This document shows, in pieces, positions 26,396-35,675 of a stretch of 64,000 bases of DNA. The stretch covers positions 2,477,001 through 2,541,000 of the forward strand of contig NZ_CP097800.1 in assembly GCF_000612545.2 (NCBI RefSeq), written 5' to 3'. How positions within the stretch are numbered: position 1 is the stretch's first letter; every line of letters starts with the position of its first letter. Source of the DNA: Streptomyces sp. PCS3-D2. Lineage in GTDB: Bacteria; Actinomycetota; Actinomycetes; Streptomycetales; Streptomycetaceae. A program made the translations under genes and the position numbers. The notes under the pieces were generated by a model. The model did no database searches. It was not told the origin of the DNA and saw only the letters and a program-made list of their open reading frames with translations.

Positions 26396-27325
26396 CTATG
26401 CCAGGAGGCCCGAGCTCTGCCACAGTTTCCGGCCGACGCCGCGCAGTACGCCGATGTCGTCGAGGAAGTCGGTGAGCCGCTTGGCGCCGGCCTGCATGAC
26501 CTCGCGGCGGTGGCCGCTGGCCCGGACCTGGGCGACCGCCTCGCGGCGGTCCAGGCCGATGTTGTCGTAGACGGCGGGGTTGACGAAGGCGAGGGAGAAG
26601 ACGCGGGCCGCCTCACCGCAGCTGACGCGGGTGAGTTCCTGCTCCCAGCGCGGGGCCGTCAGCATCTGGCGGCGCAGCTCCTCGCGGGCGTACCGGACGT
26701 GCCGGGCTTCCTCGATGACGTGGATCCGGGTGACTCCGCGCACCAGCGGCTGGATGCGCTCGTCCGGGAAGGTCAGGCGCTGCATCCAGTCGAGGATCTC
26801 CTCCCCGAGCAGGGTGCAGGCGAAGGACCCGGGCGTGGTGGAGACGGTCTTCAGGATCCGCGCGAGGTTGTGGTTGAGGCGGGAGACGGGGTAGGCGGGG
26901 CTGCCGCTCTTCTCGATCAGGCGGGCGAACATCATCGAGTGGCGGCACTCGTCGGCGATCTCGGTGAGCGCGTAGCGCACGTGCTTGCTGGTCAGCGACT
27001 TGTCGTAGATGTGTCGCACCAGCAGCTGCATGAGGATGATCTCGAACCAGACGCCGAGCGAGCCGAGCGCCGCCGCCTCGTGGCGGGAGAGGTCGATGCG
27101 CTGCTCCTCGCCCATCTTCTTCCAGAGCGGGGTGTCGTAGAGGGAGAGCAGTTCGGGCGGCCAGTAGTACTTCCCCTCGACCATGGGGGCGTCCCAGTCG
27201 AGTTCCCTGTCGGGGTCGAAGGAGTGCCTGGCCGAGGATTCGAGCAGGCGCTCGGCTGTCTGCTCCCGGTCCTTGAGGAGGCCGAGGGCGTCCCTGAGCG
27301 CGGCTCGTTCGGTCACGGTCGTCAT
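26396..27325 (-). CDS. AurF-like di-iron oxygenase
   Basis: The predicted 309-residue protein is related to p-aminobenzoate N-oxygenase AurF. Di-iron ligand motifs are visible: an E in RHEAAALGSLGVWFE, EIADECRHSMMF, GEEILDWMQRL and EEARHVRYAREEL. These enzymes oxidise amines or activate C-H bonds with O2; the substrate here is unknown. The ATG at 27325 has GAGG 11 bases upstream; the GTG four codons earlier abuts that site and is less likely. It is divergent from a second di-iron protein. Confidence 0.82.
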   Translation of the reverse strand: MTTVTERAALRDALGLLKDREQTAERLLESSARHSFDPDRELDWDAPMVEGKYYWPPELLSLYDTPLWKKMGEEQRIDLSRHEAAALGSLGVWFEIILMQLLVRHIYDKSLTSKHVRYALTEIADECRHSMMFARLIEKSGSPAYPVSRLNHNLARILKTVSTTPGSFACTLLGEEILDWMQRLTFPDERIQPLVRGVTRIHVIEEARHVRYAREELRRQMLTAPRWEQELTRVSCGEAARVFSLAFVNPAVYDNIGLDRREAVAQVRASGHRREVMQAGAKRLTDFLDDIGVLRGVGRKLWQSSGLLA

Positions 27326-27376
27326 GGCTTCGGACACCTCGTCGTCGAGTTACCGGCGGTCATCGCTTATGAGACT

Positions 27377-27390
27377 CCTTGTCAGCAAGG
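27377..27390. promoter_or_regulatory. Palindrome CCTTG-TCAG-CAAGG, candidate TetR operator
   Basis: A perfect 5-base inverted repeat with 4-base spacer in the AT-richer spacer between the divergent di-iron genes. Assignment to the nearby TetR protein is inference. Confidence 0.4.
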
Positions 27391-27493
27391 TCGTCAATCC
27401 CTCGCGCACTACTTGTTGACCCTGCGTCTACCAACGTGTGACTCTGCCAACTGTCCGGTCCTGCACCGCAGTACGTGAGACGAGGGGGCGTCA

Positions 27494-28606
27494 GTGTCGA
27501 CGCACGAGCTCTACACCGAGGACCCGGGCGAGGCCGTCTGGCAGATTCCCGCCTCCGGTTCCGCCCGCTTCACCTGGGAGTACGACGACGGCCGCGAGCG
27601 GCTCCTCGCCCTCTACCAGAAGGGCAAGGACAAGCAGTGGGACGGCGCCAAGCGCATCGACTGGGACATCGAGGTGGACCCGTACGATCCGCTGGGGACC
27701 CCCGACGAGGCCCTGCCGCTCTACGGGACGCGGCACTGGGCCAAGCTCACCGAGAAGGACAAGGGCGACCTGCGCCGGCACTACACCGCCTGGAACTTCA
27801 GCCAGTTCCTCCACGGCGAGCAGGGCGCGATGGTGTGCGCGGCACGCATCGTCGAATCCGTTCCGGACCTCGACGCGAAGTTCTACTCGGCCACGCAGAC
27901 CATGGACGAGGCCCGGCACGCCGAGATCTTCGGGCGCTTCCTGCACGAGAAGGTCGGGATGCTGTACCCGGTCAACGACAGCCTCCAGGGACTGCTCGGC
28001 GACACCCTGCGCGACTCCCGCTGGGACATGCCGTACCTCGGCATGCAGGTGCTCATCGAAGGGTTGGCGCTGGCCTCCTTCGGTCTCATCCGGGACACGA
28101 CCACCAAGCCGCTGCCCAAGCAGCTCCTGGCCTACGTGATGCAGGACGAGGCCCGGCACGTGGCCTTCGGGCGGATGGCGCTGCGCGACCACTACCGGCA
28201 GCTGACGGACGCGGAACTGCGCGAGCGCGAGGAGTTCGTGATCGAGGGCTGCTACCTGATGCGGGACCGGCTGCTCGGGGTGGAGGTGCTGGAGAACTTC
28301 GGCATCCCGGCGGAGGAGGCGCAGCGCCTCAGCGAACAGTCCGAGTTTCTGCACCTGTTCCGCAAACTGCTGTTCAGCCGGATCGTGCCGTGCGTGAAGG
28401 ACATCGGGCTGTGGGGCGAACGGCTCCAGCGGGCGTACGTGGACCTGGGCGTCTTCCACATGGGTGACTCCAACCTCGACCTGCTGATGAGCCAGGACGA
28501 GGAGATCGCCGAGGCCTTCGACCGCGAGCGCTTCGCGGCCGAGGAGTCGGCACGGGTCGCGGAGGTCGAGTCGGCCATCCGGGAGGGCACCGACCCGACC
28601 CGCTGA
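27494..28606 (+). CDS. Ferritin-like (R2-type) di-iron protein
   Basis: The predicted 370-residue helical protein from a GTG preceded by GAGGGGG. Ligand motifs are HGEQGAMVCAARIV, TMDEARHAEIFGRF, EGLALASFGLI and QDEARHVAFGRMAL, the two ExxH pairs of a ferritin-like di-iron fold as in ribonucleotide reductase R2 relatives. Reaction unknown. It is transcribed divergently from the AurF-like gene, so the two may act on one pathway. Confidence 0.82.
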   Translation: MSTHELYTEDPGEAVWQIPASGSARFTWEYDDGRERLLALYQKGKDKQWDGAKRIDWDIEVDPYDPLGTPDEALPLYGTRHWAKLTEKDKGDLRRHYTAWNFSQFLHGEQGAMVCAARIVESVPDLDAKFYSATQTMDEARHAEIFGRFLHEKVGMLYPVNDSLQGLLGDTLRDSRWDMPYLGMQVLIEGLALASFGLIRDTTTKPLPKQLLAYVMQDEARHVAFGRMALRDHYRQLTDAELREREEFVIEGCYLMRDRLLGVEVLENFGIPAEEAQRLSEQSEFLHLFRKLLFSRIVPCVKDIGLWGERLQRAYVDLGVFHMGDSNLDLLMSQDEEIAEAFDRERFAAEESARVAEVESAIREGTDPTR

Positions 28607-28708
28607 GTCCCGCCGAGCCCGGCTGCGCCCGCTCCGGCGATCGGTGCCCGCCCCGATCCGGGCACCCGAACCGGCGCAGCCCCGTCCCTCCCCGCACGAA
28701 CCAGAGGC

Positions 28709-30178
28709 CTAATCCGAGGGCTTCGCGCCCAGCGCCGCCGCCATCACCGCCCGCGCGATCGGGGCGGCGGCGCCGTTGCCGCTGATGTCCCCCCGGTTCG
28801 CCGACGCGTCCTCCACCACCACCGCCACCGCCACCGCCGGCAGGGCCGCGCCCTCCGTGCGGGCCCAGGAGATGAACCAGGCGTACGGGGTCCCCGCGTT
28901 GCCGACGCCGTGCTGGGCGGTACCGGTCTTGCCGCCGACCACCGCACCGGGGATCGCCGCGTTCTTCCCGGTGCCGTTCTCCACCACCTTCACCATCAGC
29001 TCCTGCATCCGCAGCGCGGTGGCCGGGTTCATGGCCCGCCCGAGGCTGCGCCGGTCCGCACGCCGGACCGGGGAACCGTCGCCCCGGGTCGTCCGCTCCA
29101 CCAGGTACGGGGAGGCCAGCTCACCGCCGTTCGCGACGGCCGCGGCCACCATCGCCATCTGGAGCGGTGTCGCTGTGGTGTTGAACTGCCCGATCGAGGA
29201 AAGTGCCAGCTGGTCCGGGCTCATGTCGGTGTCGAAGTTCGACCGGGACACCCACGAGGGCACCCGCAGCCCCTCCGTGTTGAAGCCGAAGCGGCGCGCG
29301 GCGTCCACCATCCCGCGCAGCCCGACCTGCACTCCGATCTTCGCCATCACCGTGTTGCACGACCACTGGACCGCCTCGGCCATGGAGGCGTCCTCGCACC
29401 CCTTGGCCGCGTTCGGCAGCAGGGTGCTGGTCCCGGGCAGCGGATAGGGGTCAGGCGTCCGCGTCGGCGCGTCCACGTCGGTCACCACCCCCGCGTCGAG
29501 CGCCGCCGCAGCCGTCACGATCTTGAAGGTGGAGCCGGGCGGGTAGGTCTCCCGCAGCGCCCGGTTGAGCATCGGCCGGGCGGGGTCCTCGTTGAGCTCG
29601 GTCCAGGCCGTCTTCGTCTTCGTCCCCGTCCCCGAGAGCACGGAGGGGTCGTACGAGGGGCTGCTGACCAGCGCGAGGATCCTCCCGGTGGCCGGCTCCA
29701 GGGCCGCGACCGCGCCGCGCTTGCCACCGAGTCCGGCGTACGCGGCCCGCTGCACGGCGGCGCGGACCGTGGTGGCGGCGTCCCCGCCGGCCGGGCGCCC
29801 ACGGGTCAGGTCGTACCAGAGGGGGAACGCCGACAGCCCGGGGTCCGTGCCCGACAGGACGGCGTCCTCGGCACGCTCGACGAAGCTGGTCCCGTACGTC
29901 TGGGAGGAGAAGCCGGTGACGGGCGCGTAGAGCGGGCCGCTGGTGTAGGTCCGCTCGTAGCGCAGCAGCTGGCCGCTGTCTCGGGTGCCGGTGACGGGCC
30001 GCCCGTCGACGAGGATGTCCCCGCGCGGCTCGGCGTAACGCCCGATGGCGGTGCGCTTGTTGGCCGGATTCGCACCGTAGGCCGCGGACTCCCAGACCTG
30101 CACCCGTGCGATGTTGACCAGCAGGGCGAGCAGCAGCAGGGCGCAGAAGTACGCGCACCAGCGGATGTAGCGGATCAC
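28709..30178 (-). CDS. pbpA: Class B penicillin-binding protein
   Basis: The predicted 489-residue transpeptidase has an N-terminal membrane anchor (YFCALLLLALLVNIARVQVW), a PBP dimerisation region (AEPRGDILVDGRPV), and the transpeptidase motifs SxxK (PGSTFKI), SxN (SCNT) and KTG (GGKTGTAQHG). It cross-links peptidoglycan during growth or sporulation. It overlaps the rodA/ftsW-type gene by four bases. The pair is one of several SEDS/PBP pairs in Streptomyces. Confidence 0.93.
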   Translation of the reverse strand: MIRYIRWCAYFCALLLLALLVNIARVQVWESAAYGANPANKRTAIGRYAEPRGDILVDGRPVTGTRDSGQLLRYERTYTSGPLYAPVTGFSSQTYGTSFVERAEDAVLSGTDPGLSAFPLWYDLTRGRPAGGDAATTVRAAVQRAAYAGLGGKRGAVAALEPATGRILALVSSPSYDPSVLSGTGTKTKTAWTELNEDPARPMLNRALRETYPPGSTFKIVTAAAALDAGVVTDVDAPTRTPDPYPLPGTSTLLPNAAKGCEDASMAEAVQWSCNTVMAKIGVQVGLRGMVDAARRFGFNTEGLRVPSWVSRSNFDTDMSPDQLALSSIGQFNTTATPLQMAMVAAAVANGGELASPYLVERTTRGDGSPVRRADRRSLGRAMNPATALRMQELMVKVVENGTGKNAAIPGAVVGGKTGTAQHGVGNAGTPYAWFISWARTEGAALPAVAVAVVVEDASANRGDISGNGAAAPIARAVMAAALGAKPSD

Positions 30179-31542
30179 TCGGCCGCCTCCTGCCCGGGAC
30201 GGGGCCGGCGGGCGCTGTCGCTGAGCCGGACCAAGAGGGCGACGATGATCCAGTTCGTGACGACGGAGGACCCGCCCTGGGCCAGGAACGGCATGGCCAT
30301 GCCGGTCAGCGGGATCAGCCCGGTGACTCCGCCCGCGATGACGAACACCTGGAGGGCGACGATCGAGGCGAGGCCGGTGGCCAGCAGCCGGCCGAACGGG
30401 TCACGCAGGGCGAGTCCGGCGCGGAAGCCGCGGGCGACGAGCAGGCCGTAGAGGAGCAGGATCGCGGTGAGGCCGATGAGTCCGAGCTCCTCGCCGGCGG
30501 TGGCGAGGATGAAGTCCGACTTGGCGGCGAATCCGATCAGGTAGGAATCGCCCTGGCCGAGGCCGGCCCCGAGGAGCCCGCCCGCACCGAAGGCGAAGAG
30601 GGACTGGGCGAGCTGGCCGGGGCCCTCGCCGCGCTCGATGGAGGCGAAAGGACTCAGCCAGTCGTCCACACGGCTGTTCACGTGGGGCTCCAAGGTCCCG
30701 ACGGCGTATGCGCCGAGGGCGGCGAGCAGCAGTCCGATCGCGATCCAGCCGATCCGCCCGGTGGCGGTGAACAACATGATCACGAAGAGGCCGAAGAACA
30801 GCAGAGAGGTTCCGAGGTCCCGCTCCAGGACGAGCAGGCCGACACTGAGCAGCCAGATCGCGAGGATCGGACCGAGCACGCGGCCCGGCAGGAGGCGCAG
30901 CTTCCAGAAGAGCCGGCGGCCGGTCAGGGCCAGGGCCGTGCGGTTCGCGGCGAGGTAGGAGGCGAAGAACACGGCGAGCAGGATCTTGGCGAACTCCCCC
31001 GGCTGGAAGGAGAGGCCGGCGAAGCGGATCCAGATGTGGGCGCCGTTGACGGCCGGGAAGAAGACGGGGACCAGCATCAGCGCCAGGGCGCAGGCGACGG
31101 ACAGGTAGGCATAGCGCTGGAGCATCCGGTGGTCGCGCAGCAGCGTGACGGCGAGGACGAAGAACACCACGCCCAGGGCGGACCACAGGAGCTGGTCGTC
31201 GGCGGTGGGGTGGCCCGGGGTGGCCGCGTCGAGGCGCTGGATGAGCACCAGGCCGAGCCCGTTGAGCAGGACGGCGATGGGGAGCACGAGGGGGTCGGCG
31301 TACGGGGCCCGGATCCGGACGGCGAGGTGCGCGAGCAGGGCTGCCGCGGCGAGGCCGACGGCGTACCGGTCTGCGGGGTCGGGGATGCGGCCGGTGGTTG
31401 CGAGGCCGACGTGGAGGTGACCGAGTACGGAGATCAGGACGGCGCCCGTGAGGAGCGCCAGCTCGACTCCCCGGCGTGTGGGCGCACCGGCTTCGGGGGG
31501 CGGGGGCGAGGGCTCCGCCACCTTCGCCGTCAGAGCGGTCAT
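30175..31542 (-). CDS. SEDS family glycosyltransferase (FtsW/RodA/SpoVE)
   Basis: The predicted 455-residue protein has about 10-12 membrane helices and the SEDS signatures GAHIWIRFAGLSFQPGEFAK, LERDLGTSLLFFGLF and VTGLIPLTGMAMPFLAQGGS. It polymerises lipid II with its partner PBP, encoded immediately downstream and translationally coupled. The ATG at 31542 is chosen because the first helix follows; the much longer open frame upstream is antisense to the DUF6325 gene. Confidence 0.93.
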   Translation of the reverse strand: MTALTAKVAEPSPPPPEAGAPTRRGVELALLTGAVLISVLGHLHVGLATTGRIPDPADRYAVGLAAAALLAHLAVRIRAPYADPLVLPIAVLLNGLGLVLIQRLDAATPGHPTADDQLLWSALGVVFFVLAVTLLRDHRMLQRYAYLSVACALALMLVPVFFPAVNGAHIWIRFAGLSFQPGEFAKILLAVFFASYLAANRTALALTGRRLFWKLRLLPGRVLGPILAIWLLSVGLLVLERDLGTSLLFFGLFVIMLFTATGRIGWIAIGLLLAALGAYAVGTLEPHVNSRVDDWLSPFASIERGEGPGQLAQSLFAFGAGGLLGAGLGQGDSYLIGFAAKSDFILATAGEELGLIGLTAILLLYGLLVARGFRAGLALRDPFGRLLATGLASIVALQVFVIAGGVTGLIPLTGMAMPFLAQGGSSVVTNWIIVALLVRLSDSARRPRPGQEAAE

Positions 31543-31557
31543 ACCCCGAAACGTAGC

Positions 31558-31582
31558 AAGCGGACGGATGCTATGTCCGCTT
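31558..31582. promoter_or_regulatory. Inverted repeat AAGCGGAC-N9-GTCCGCTT
   Basis: Perfect 8-base arms in the 97-base divergent spacer between the SEDS gene and the DUF6325 gene. It is placed where an operator for one or both would be expected; the binding protein is unknown. Confidence 0.45.
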
Positions 31583-31639
31583 ATGTCATAGTGTGCCGAA
31601 GAGTCGTCATCAACGGTCGCACGTGAGGAGCCGAGGCGC

Positions 31640-32047
31640 ATGGGACCCGTGGAATTCATCGTCCTCGCCTTCCCGGAGGAGCAGTTGCGGGTACCGGCCG
31701 TCGAGGCCGTGACGGGGCTGCGCAAGACGGGGGTGGTCCGGCTGATCGACGGGCTCGTCGCCACGAAGACGGCCTCGGGCGAGGTCCTCGCCGCCGAGTT
31801 CGACGAGTTCGTGGAACTGCACGGCCTGCTGACGGGACGGGACGCGGCCCGGCTGATCGGACCGGAGGACGTGCACGAGGCGGCCGACCTGCTGGACCGC
31901 GGCAGCTGCGCGCTGCTGCTGGTGGTCGAGCACGTGTGGGCCGAGGACGCGGCGATCGCCGTACGGGCGGCGGGCGGGCGGATCGTGGGCTCGGTCCGCA
32001 TCCCGCCGGACCGGGTCCCCGCCGACCCCCGGGCGGGGGTGGCCTGA
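31640..32047 (+). CDS. DUF6325 family protein
   Basis: The predicted 135-residue protein starts MGPVEFIVLAFPEEQLRVPA and contains LIDGLVATKTASGEV, ELHGLLTGRDAARLIGPEDV and SCALLLVVEHVWAEDAAIAV. This fits DUF6325/DUF1269-like small membrane-associated proteins of unknown function. It is followed by a SHOCT protein gene with TGATG overlap. Confidence 0.75.
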   Translation: MGPVEFIVLAFPEEQLRVPAVEAVTGLRKTGVVRLIDGLVATKTASGEVLAAEFDEFVELHGLLTGRDAARLIGPEDVHEAADLLDRGSCALLLVVEHVWAEDAAIAVRAAGGRIVGSVRIPPDRVPADPRAGVA

Positions 32048-32448
32048 TGTTCATCCGGCCGATGGGAGTGACGGTCCGCGCCGCGAACCGACCGGCGGGA
32101 TCCCCGCTGCTGCGGGGCCTGCTGGCCCGGGCCTCGGGCGCGGCGCAGGAGACGGCCGGCGCGGTACGCCCGGAGGAGCCCCCGCTCCGGGGTCTGCCGG
32201 CCCGAGAGATCCAGACGGCGGAGGCGGAGCCCCTGGAGGAGCCGGAACCGGATCCGATGGACGAGCCCGAGCCCGACTACGAGCCGGAGCCGGTCGACGC
32301 GGTGTACTGGGAATCCCACCCGGTCCCCACCCCCGCGGCCCCCGCGGGCCTGGCCGCGGAACTGCGCCAACTGGCGGACCTGGCCCGCGAGGGCCTCCTG
32401 ACCCCCCAGGAGTTCACGGCCGCGAAGACCCGCCTCCTGAACGGCTGA
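32047..32448 (+). CDS. SHOCT domain protein
   Basis: The predicted 133-residue protein has an acidic middle (EPEPDPMDEPEPDYEPEPVD) and a C-terminal SHOCT motif of about 30 residues (LRQLADLAREGLLTPQEFTA AKTRLL). SHOCT is a short oligomerisation or targeting motif. Start overlaps the stop of the DUF6325 gene, so they form a two-gene operon, a frequent pairing. Confidence 0.8.
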   Translation: MFIRPMGVTVRAANRPAGSPLLRGLLARASGAAQETAGAVRPEEPPLRGLPAREIQTAEAEPLEEPEPDPMDEPEPDYEPEPVDAVYWESHPVPTPAAPAGLAAELRQLADLAREGLLTPQEFTAAKTRLLNG

Positions 32449-32661
32449 CGGCACCCGGCAGGTCAAGGGCTCGGGGCGGGGAGGGGGAGAGAGCCGGCCG
32501 GGTGAAGAAGAGGGGCGCGGGGCGGCGCAAGCCCGGGGTCTGGTGCTGCCGCTCCCGGGAGGCCGTATCCCCCGACCGAGTGGCGCGCTGCGACCGGCCG
32601 ACCCCGTTGGGGGATTTGTCATACCGGACGTGGGAGCATCGGCGCTCTCGGAGGTGATCCC

Positions 32662-33831
32662 ATGTCATATCGGGGGCTTCGCGCTGCCTGCATCGCCGTA
32701 GCGCTCCTCGTCGCCGGACCGGTCCAGGACGCCGGTGCCGAGCCCGGTCTGCCCGAAGGGGAGAACGTCGGCGCGCTGCTCACCCGCCTGCAGGGGCTGT
32801 ACCAGAAGGCCGAGGAGGCCTCCGAGGCGTACAAGAGCACGCAGGACGCCCTGGAGGCGGGCCGACGGGAGGAGCGGTCGCGGGCCGCCGAACTCGGCAG
32901 GGCGCGTACGGCCCTCGACGCCGGTCGTGCCCTCGCCGGTCGGCTCGCCCGCGAGCAGTACCAGGGTGGCCGGGGCCTGTCCCCCTACGCCCGGATGCTG
33001 CTGGCCGGAAACCCCCAGGCGGCGCTGGAGCAGCGGCGGCTCGCCGCCCGCGAGGGTGCCCGCCGGGCGGCGGCGCTGAGCCGTCTCGCGCAGGGCGAGA
33101 AGGCGGCCGACGCGCTCGCCGTACGGGCCCGCAAGGCCTTGGACACCCGGCAGACGCTGGCGGCGCAGCAGAAGGCCCACAAGGAGGAGGTCGCGGCGCA
33201 GCTCAAACAGGTCGAGCGGCTGCTGGCCTCGCTGACTCCGGAGCAGCTCACCCGGCTGGGTGCGCGGGAGGCCGAGAAGACCGCGGCGGCGCAGCGGGAC
33301 CTGGTGGCCTCCGGTGCCCTTCCCACCCGCACGGGCACCCCCACGGCCGCGGGCGGCACGGCCCTCAGGTACGCGGCGGCACAGATCGGGAAGCCGTACC
33401 TCTGGGGGGCCGAGGGGCCGGGGTCCTTCGACTGCTCGGGCCTGACCTCCCAGGCCTGGGCGCACGCCGGCCGGAGCATTCCGCGGACCAGTCAGGAGCA
33501 GTGGGCGCAGCTCCCGAGGGTGCCGCTGGACCAGTTGCGGCCGGGGGACCTGGTGGTCTACTTCCCCAAGGCGACCCATGTGGGTCTGTACGTGGGTGAC
33601 GGCATGGTGATCCAGGCGCCGCGGCCGGGGTCCGTCGTGAAGGTCTCACCGATCGCCGCGAACCCCCTGCTCGGGGCGGTGCGGCCGGACCCGGACGGGG
33701 CTCCGCTGGCGGAGTTCACCCCGCCGCCGCTGCCCGAGACCTCGGGCGCGGCGGCGGACGACGCCGGCTACTCCGCGGAGGAAGCGCCCGCCGAGGACGG
33801 GGCCGCGGCTGCGGTGACCTCGGCCAGGTAG
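32662..33831 (+). CDS. Secreted NlpC/P60 peptidoglycan hydrolase
   Basis: The predicted 389-residue protein has a signal peptide (MSYRGLRAACIAVALLVAGP), a long coiled-coil region (about residues 35-200, GLYQKAEEASEAYKST and later), and an NlpC/P60 domain with catalytic Cys in FDCSGLTSQAW and His in THVGLYVGDG. It cuts peptide stems in the cell wall. The C-terminal tail is Ala/Glu-rich. The last 64 bases overlap the convergent StyA-like gene. Confidence 0.93.
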   Translation: MSYRGLRAACIAVALLVAGPVQDAGAEPGLPEGENVGALLTRLQGLYQKAEEASEAYKSTQDALEAGRREERSRAAELGRARTALDAGRALAGRLAREQYQGGRGLSPYARMLLAGNPQAALEQRRLAAREGARRAAALSRLAQGEKAADALAVRARKALDTRQTLAAQQKAHKEEVAAQLKQVERLLASLTPEQLTRLGAREAEKTAAAQRDLVASGALPTRTGTPTAAGGTALRYAAAQIGKPYLWGAEGPGSFDCSGLTSQAWAHAGRSIPRTSQEQWAQLPRVPLDQLRPGDLVVYFPKATHVGLYVGDGMVIQAPRPGSVVKVSPIAANPLLGAVRPDPDGAPLAEFTPPPLPETSGAAADDAGYSAEEAPAEDGAAAAVTSAR

Positions 33832-35042
33832 TCCGCCGCGTCCTGGGGGTCGTAGAAGTAGGCGTCGAAGTCGGCCGGGTTGTCGAAGCCGTTGGCGAAT
33901 CGATTCGCCACCGGCTGGAGCTGTCCCGCCGCCCCGATCAGGTTGAGCACGTGCTCCGGCGGCACGCCGAGCATCGCGTTCGTCCACTGGGTCACCGGCT
34001 TGCCCGTGGTGAACCAGTACTTGTCGAAGGTCGCCTTCATCCACGCCTCGTCGAACGGGTCGTCCCCGTGCATGAGGATCGAGGACAGGTACGAGGCGGC
34101 GCACTTCGACGCGGAGTTCGAGCCCTGGCCCGTGACGGGGTCGTTGGCGACGACCACGTCGGCCACACCGAGGACGAGCCCGCCGCCGGGGAGACGCCCG
34201 ATCGGGTTGCGGACGACCGGCGCGTACCGGCCGGAGAGCGTGCCGCCCGCGTCCGTCAGCTCCACCTTCGTCGCGCGGGCGTACTCCCACGGCGTGTACT
34301 TCTCCATCAGCTCCAGGGTGAGAGCGAGGTGTTCCGCCGGGTCCTTGACGCCCTCGAAGACGTCGAGCGGACCACCGGGGAGACCTTCCCAGAAGAGGAT
34401 GTCCGCCCGGCCCGAGGTCGTCAGGGTCGGCATGACGAACAGTTCACCGACGCCCGGGACCAGGTTGCAGCGGACCGCTTCCGTCTCGGGGTGCTCCGGG
34501 CGCGGCCCGAGCCCGTGCACGTAGGAGACGGCGAGCGAGCGCTGCGGGGCGTCGTACGGGGAACGCGCCGCGTCCCGCCCGAACATGGACACCAGCTCAC
34601 CCTTGCCGGCGGCCACCAGCACCAGGTCGTAGGTCCGGGAGAAGTAGTCCAGGTCGGCGACGGACGCCCCGTGGATGACGAGCTGTCCGCCGCGCTGTGC
34701 GAAGGTGTCCAGCCAGCCGGCCATCTTCACGCGCTGGTCGACGGACTGCGCGTAGCCCTTGAGCCGGCCGAGCCAGTCGATGGGACGGCTGCCGTCGGGG
34801 GCGGCGACCGAGACGCCGAGGCCCTCGATCCTGGGGGCCTGCCGCTCCCAGAAGTTGATCCGGAGGTCGCGTTCGTGCTGGAGCGCGGTGTCGAACATGC
34901 ACTGGGTGGACATGACCCGTCCGGTGCGGATCTCGTCCGCGGTCCGGTTGGACATGAGCGTGACCTCGTACCCCTTCGCCTGGAGCCCGAGAGCGAGCTG
35001 GAGACCGGACTGGCCGGCTCCGACGACGAGTATCCTGCGCAT
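33768..35042 (-). CDS. StyA-like FAD monooxygenase of the cvn locus
   Basis: The predicted 424-residue flavoprotein starts MRRILVVGAGQSGLQLALGL with the GxGxxG dinucleotide fold. The StyA/indole-oxygenase-type features include MSNRTADEIRTGRVMSTQCM, LVLVAAGKGELVSMFGRD and NDPVTGQGSNSASKCA. It lies 3 bases after cvnD, so it belongs to the conservon operon. Some Streptomyces conservons carry an oxidoreductase at this position. Substrate unknown. Confidence 0.85.
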   Translation of the reverse strand: MRRILVVGAGQSGLQLALGLQAKGYEVTLMSNRTADEIRTGRVMSTQCMFDTALQHERDLRINFWERQAPRIEGLGVSVAAPDGSRPIDWLGRLKGYAQSVDQRVKMAGWLDTFAQRGGQLVIHGASVADLDYFSRTYDLVLVAAGKGELVSMFGRDAARSPYDAPQRSLAVSYVHGLGPRPEHPETEAVRCNLVPGVGELFVMPTLTTSGRADILFWEGLPGGPLDVFEGVKDPAEHLALTLELMEKYTPWEYARATKVELTDAGGTLSGRYAPVVRNPIGRLPGGGLVLGVADVVVANDPVTGQGSNSASKCAASYLSSILMHGDDPFDEAWMKATFDKYWFTTGKPVTQWTNAMLGVPPEHVLNLIGAAGQLQPVANRFANGFDNPADFDAYFYDPQDAADYLAEVTAAAAPSSAGASSAE

Positions 35043-35045
35043 CTC

Positions 35046-35675
35046 TCAGGTCCTCTCTTCGGGAGTGCTGTCGAGGGCGTGGCCCACCAGCGCCAGCAGG
35101 GATTCGATCACCGTCCGGCGCTCTCTCGCATCCATGATCACCACCGGTACGTGCGGTGGGACGCTGAGCGCGTCACGCACGTCCTCGGGCTCGTAGGCGT
35201 GCGAGCCCTCGAAGTGGTTGACGGCGACGGCGTACGGCAGCCCGGAGCTCTCGAAGTAGTCCAGGGCGGGGAAGCAGTCGCGCAGGCGGCGGGTGTCGGC
35301 CATGACGAGCCCGCCGATGGCTCCGCGCACCAGGTCGTCCCACATGAACCAGAACCGTTCCTGGCCCGGGGTCCCGTACACGTAGAGGACGAGGTCGTCG
35401 TCGAGCGTGACGCGGCCGAAGTCCATGGCGACGGTGGTGGTGTGCTTGTCCGGGGTTCCGGACAAGTCGTCCGTCGGGACGCTGGCCCGGGTCATCACCG
35501 CCTCGGTGCGCAGCGGGGTGATCTCGGAGACGGAGGAGACGAAGGTGGTCTTGCCGACGCCGAAGCCACCCGCGACGAGCACCTTGACGGCGACGGGGGC
35601 GCGGGAGCGGTCGTACTGCCAGGGCTGGACCGGTTCGTCGTCCAGCTCCGGTCTGTCAGAGACGGCGAAGGCCAC
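35046..35675 (-). CDS. cvnD: Conservon GTPase CvnD
   Basis: The predicted 209-residue small GTP/ATP-binding protein has Walker A GGFGVGKTTF, switch-region TTTVAMDFGRV, and YGTPGQERFWFMWDDLVRGA for the DxxG-like region. The chosen GTG (VAFAVSDRPELDDEP) has AAAGGG 6 bases upstream and overlaps cvnC by 20 bases; the frame to 35765 is a shadow inside cvnC. CvnD acts with the other Cvn proteins as a membrane-associated, G-protein-like signalling complex. Confidence 0.9.
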   Translation of the reverse strand: MAFAVSDRPELDDEPVQPWQYDRSRAPVAVKVLVAGGFGVGKTTFVSSVSEITPLRTEAVMTRASVPTDDLSGTPDKHTTTVAMDFGRVTLDDDLVLYVYGTPGQERFWFMWDDLVRGAIGGLVMADTRRLRDCFPALDYFESSGLPYAVAVNHFEGSHAYEPEDVRDALSVPPHVPVVIMDARERRTVIESLLALVGHALDSTPEERT

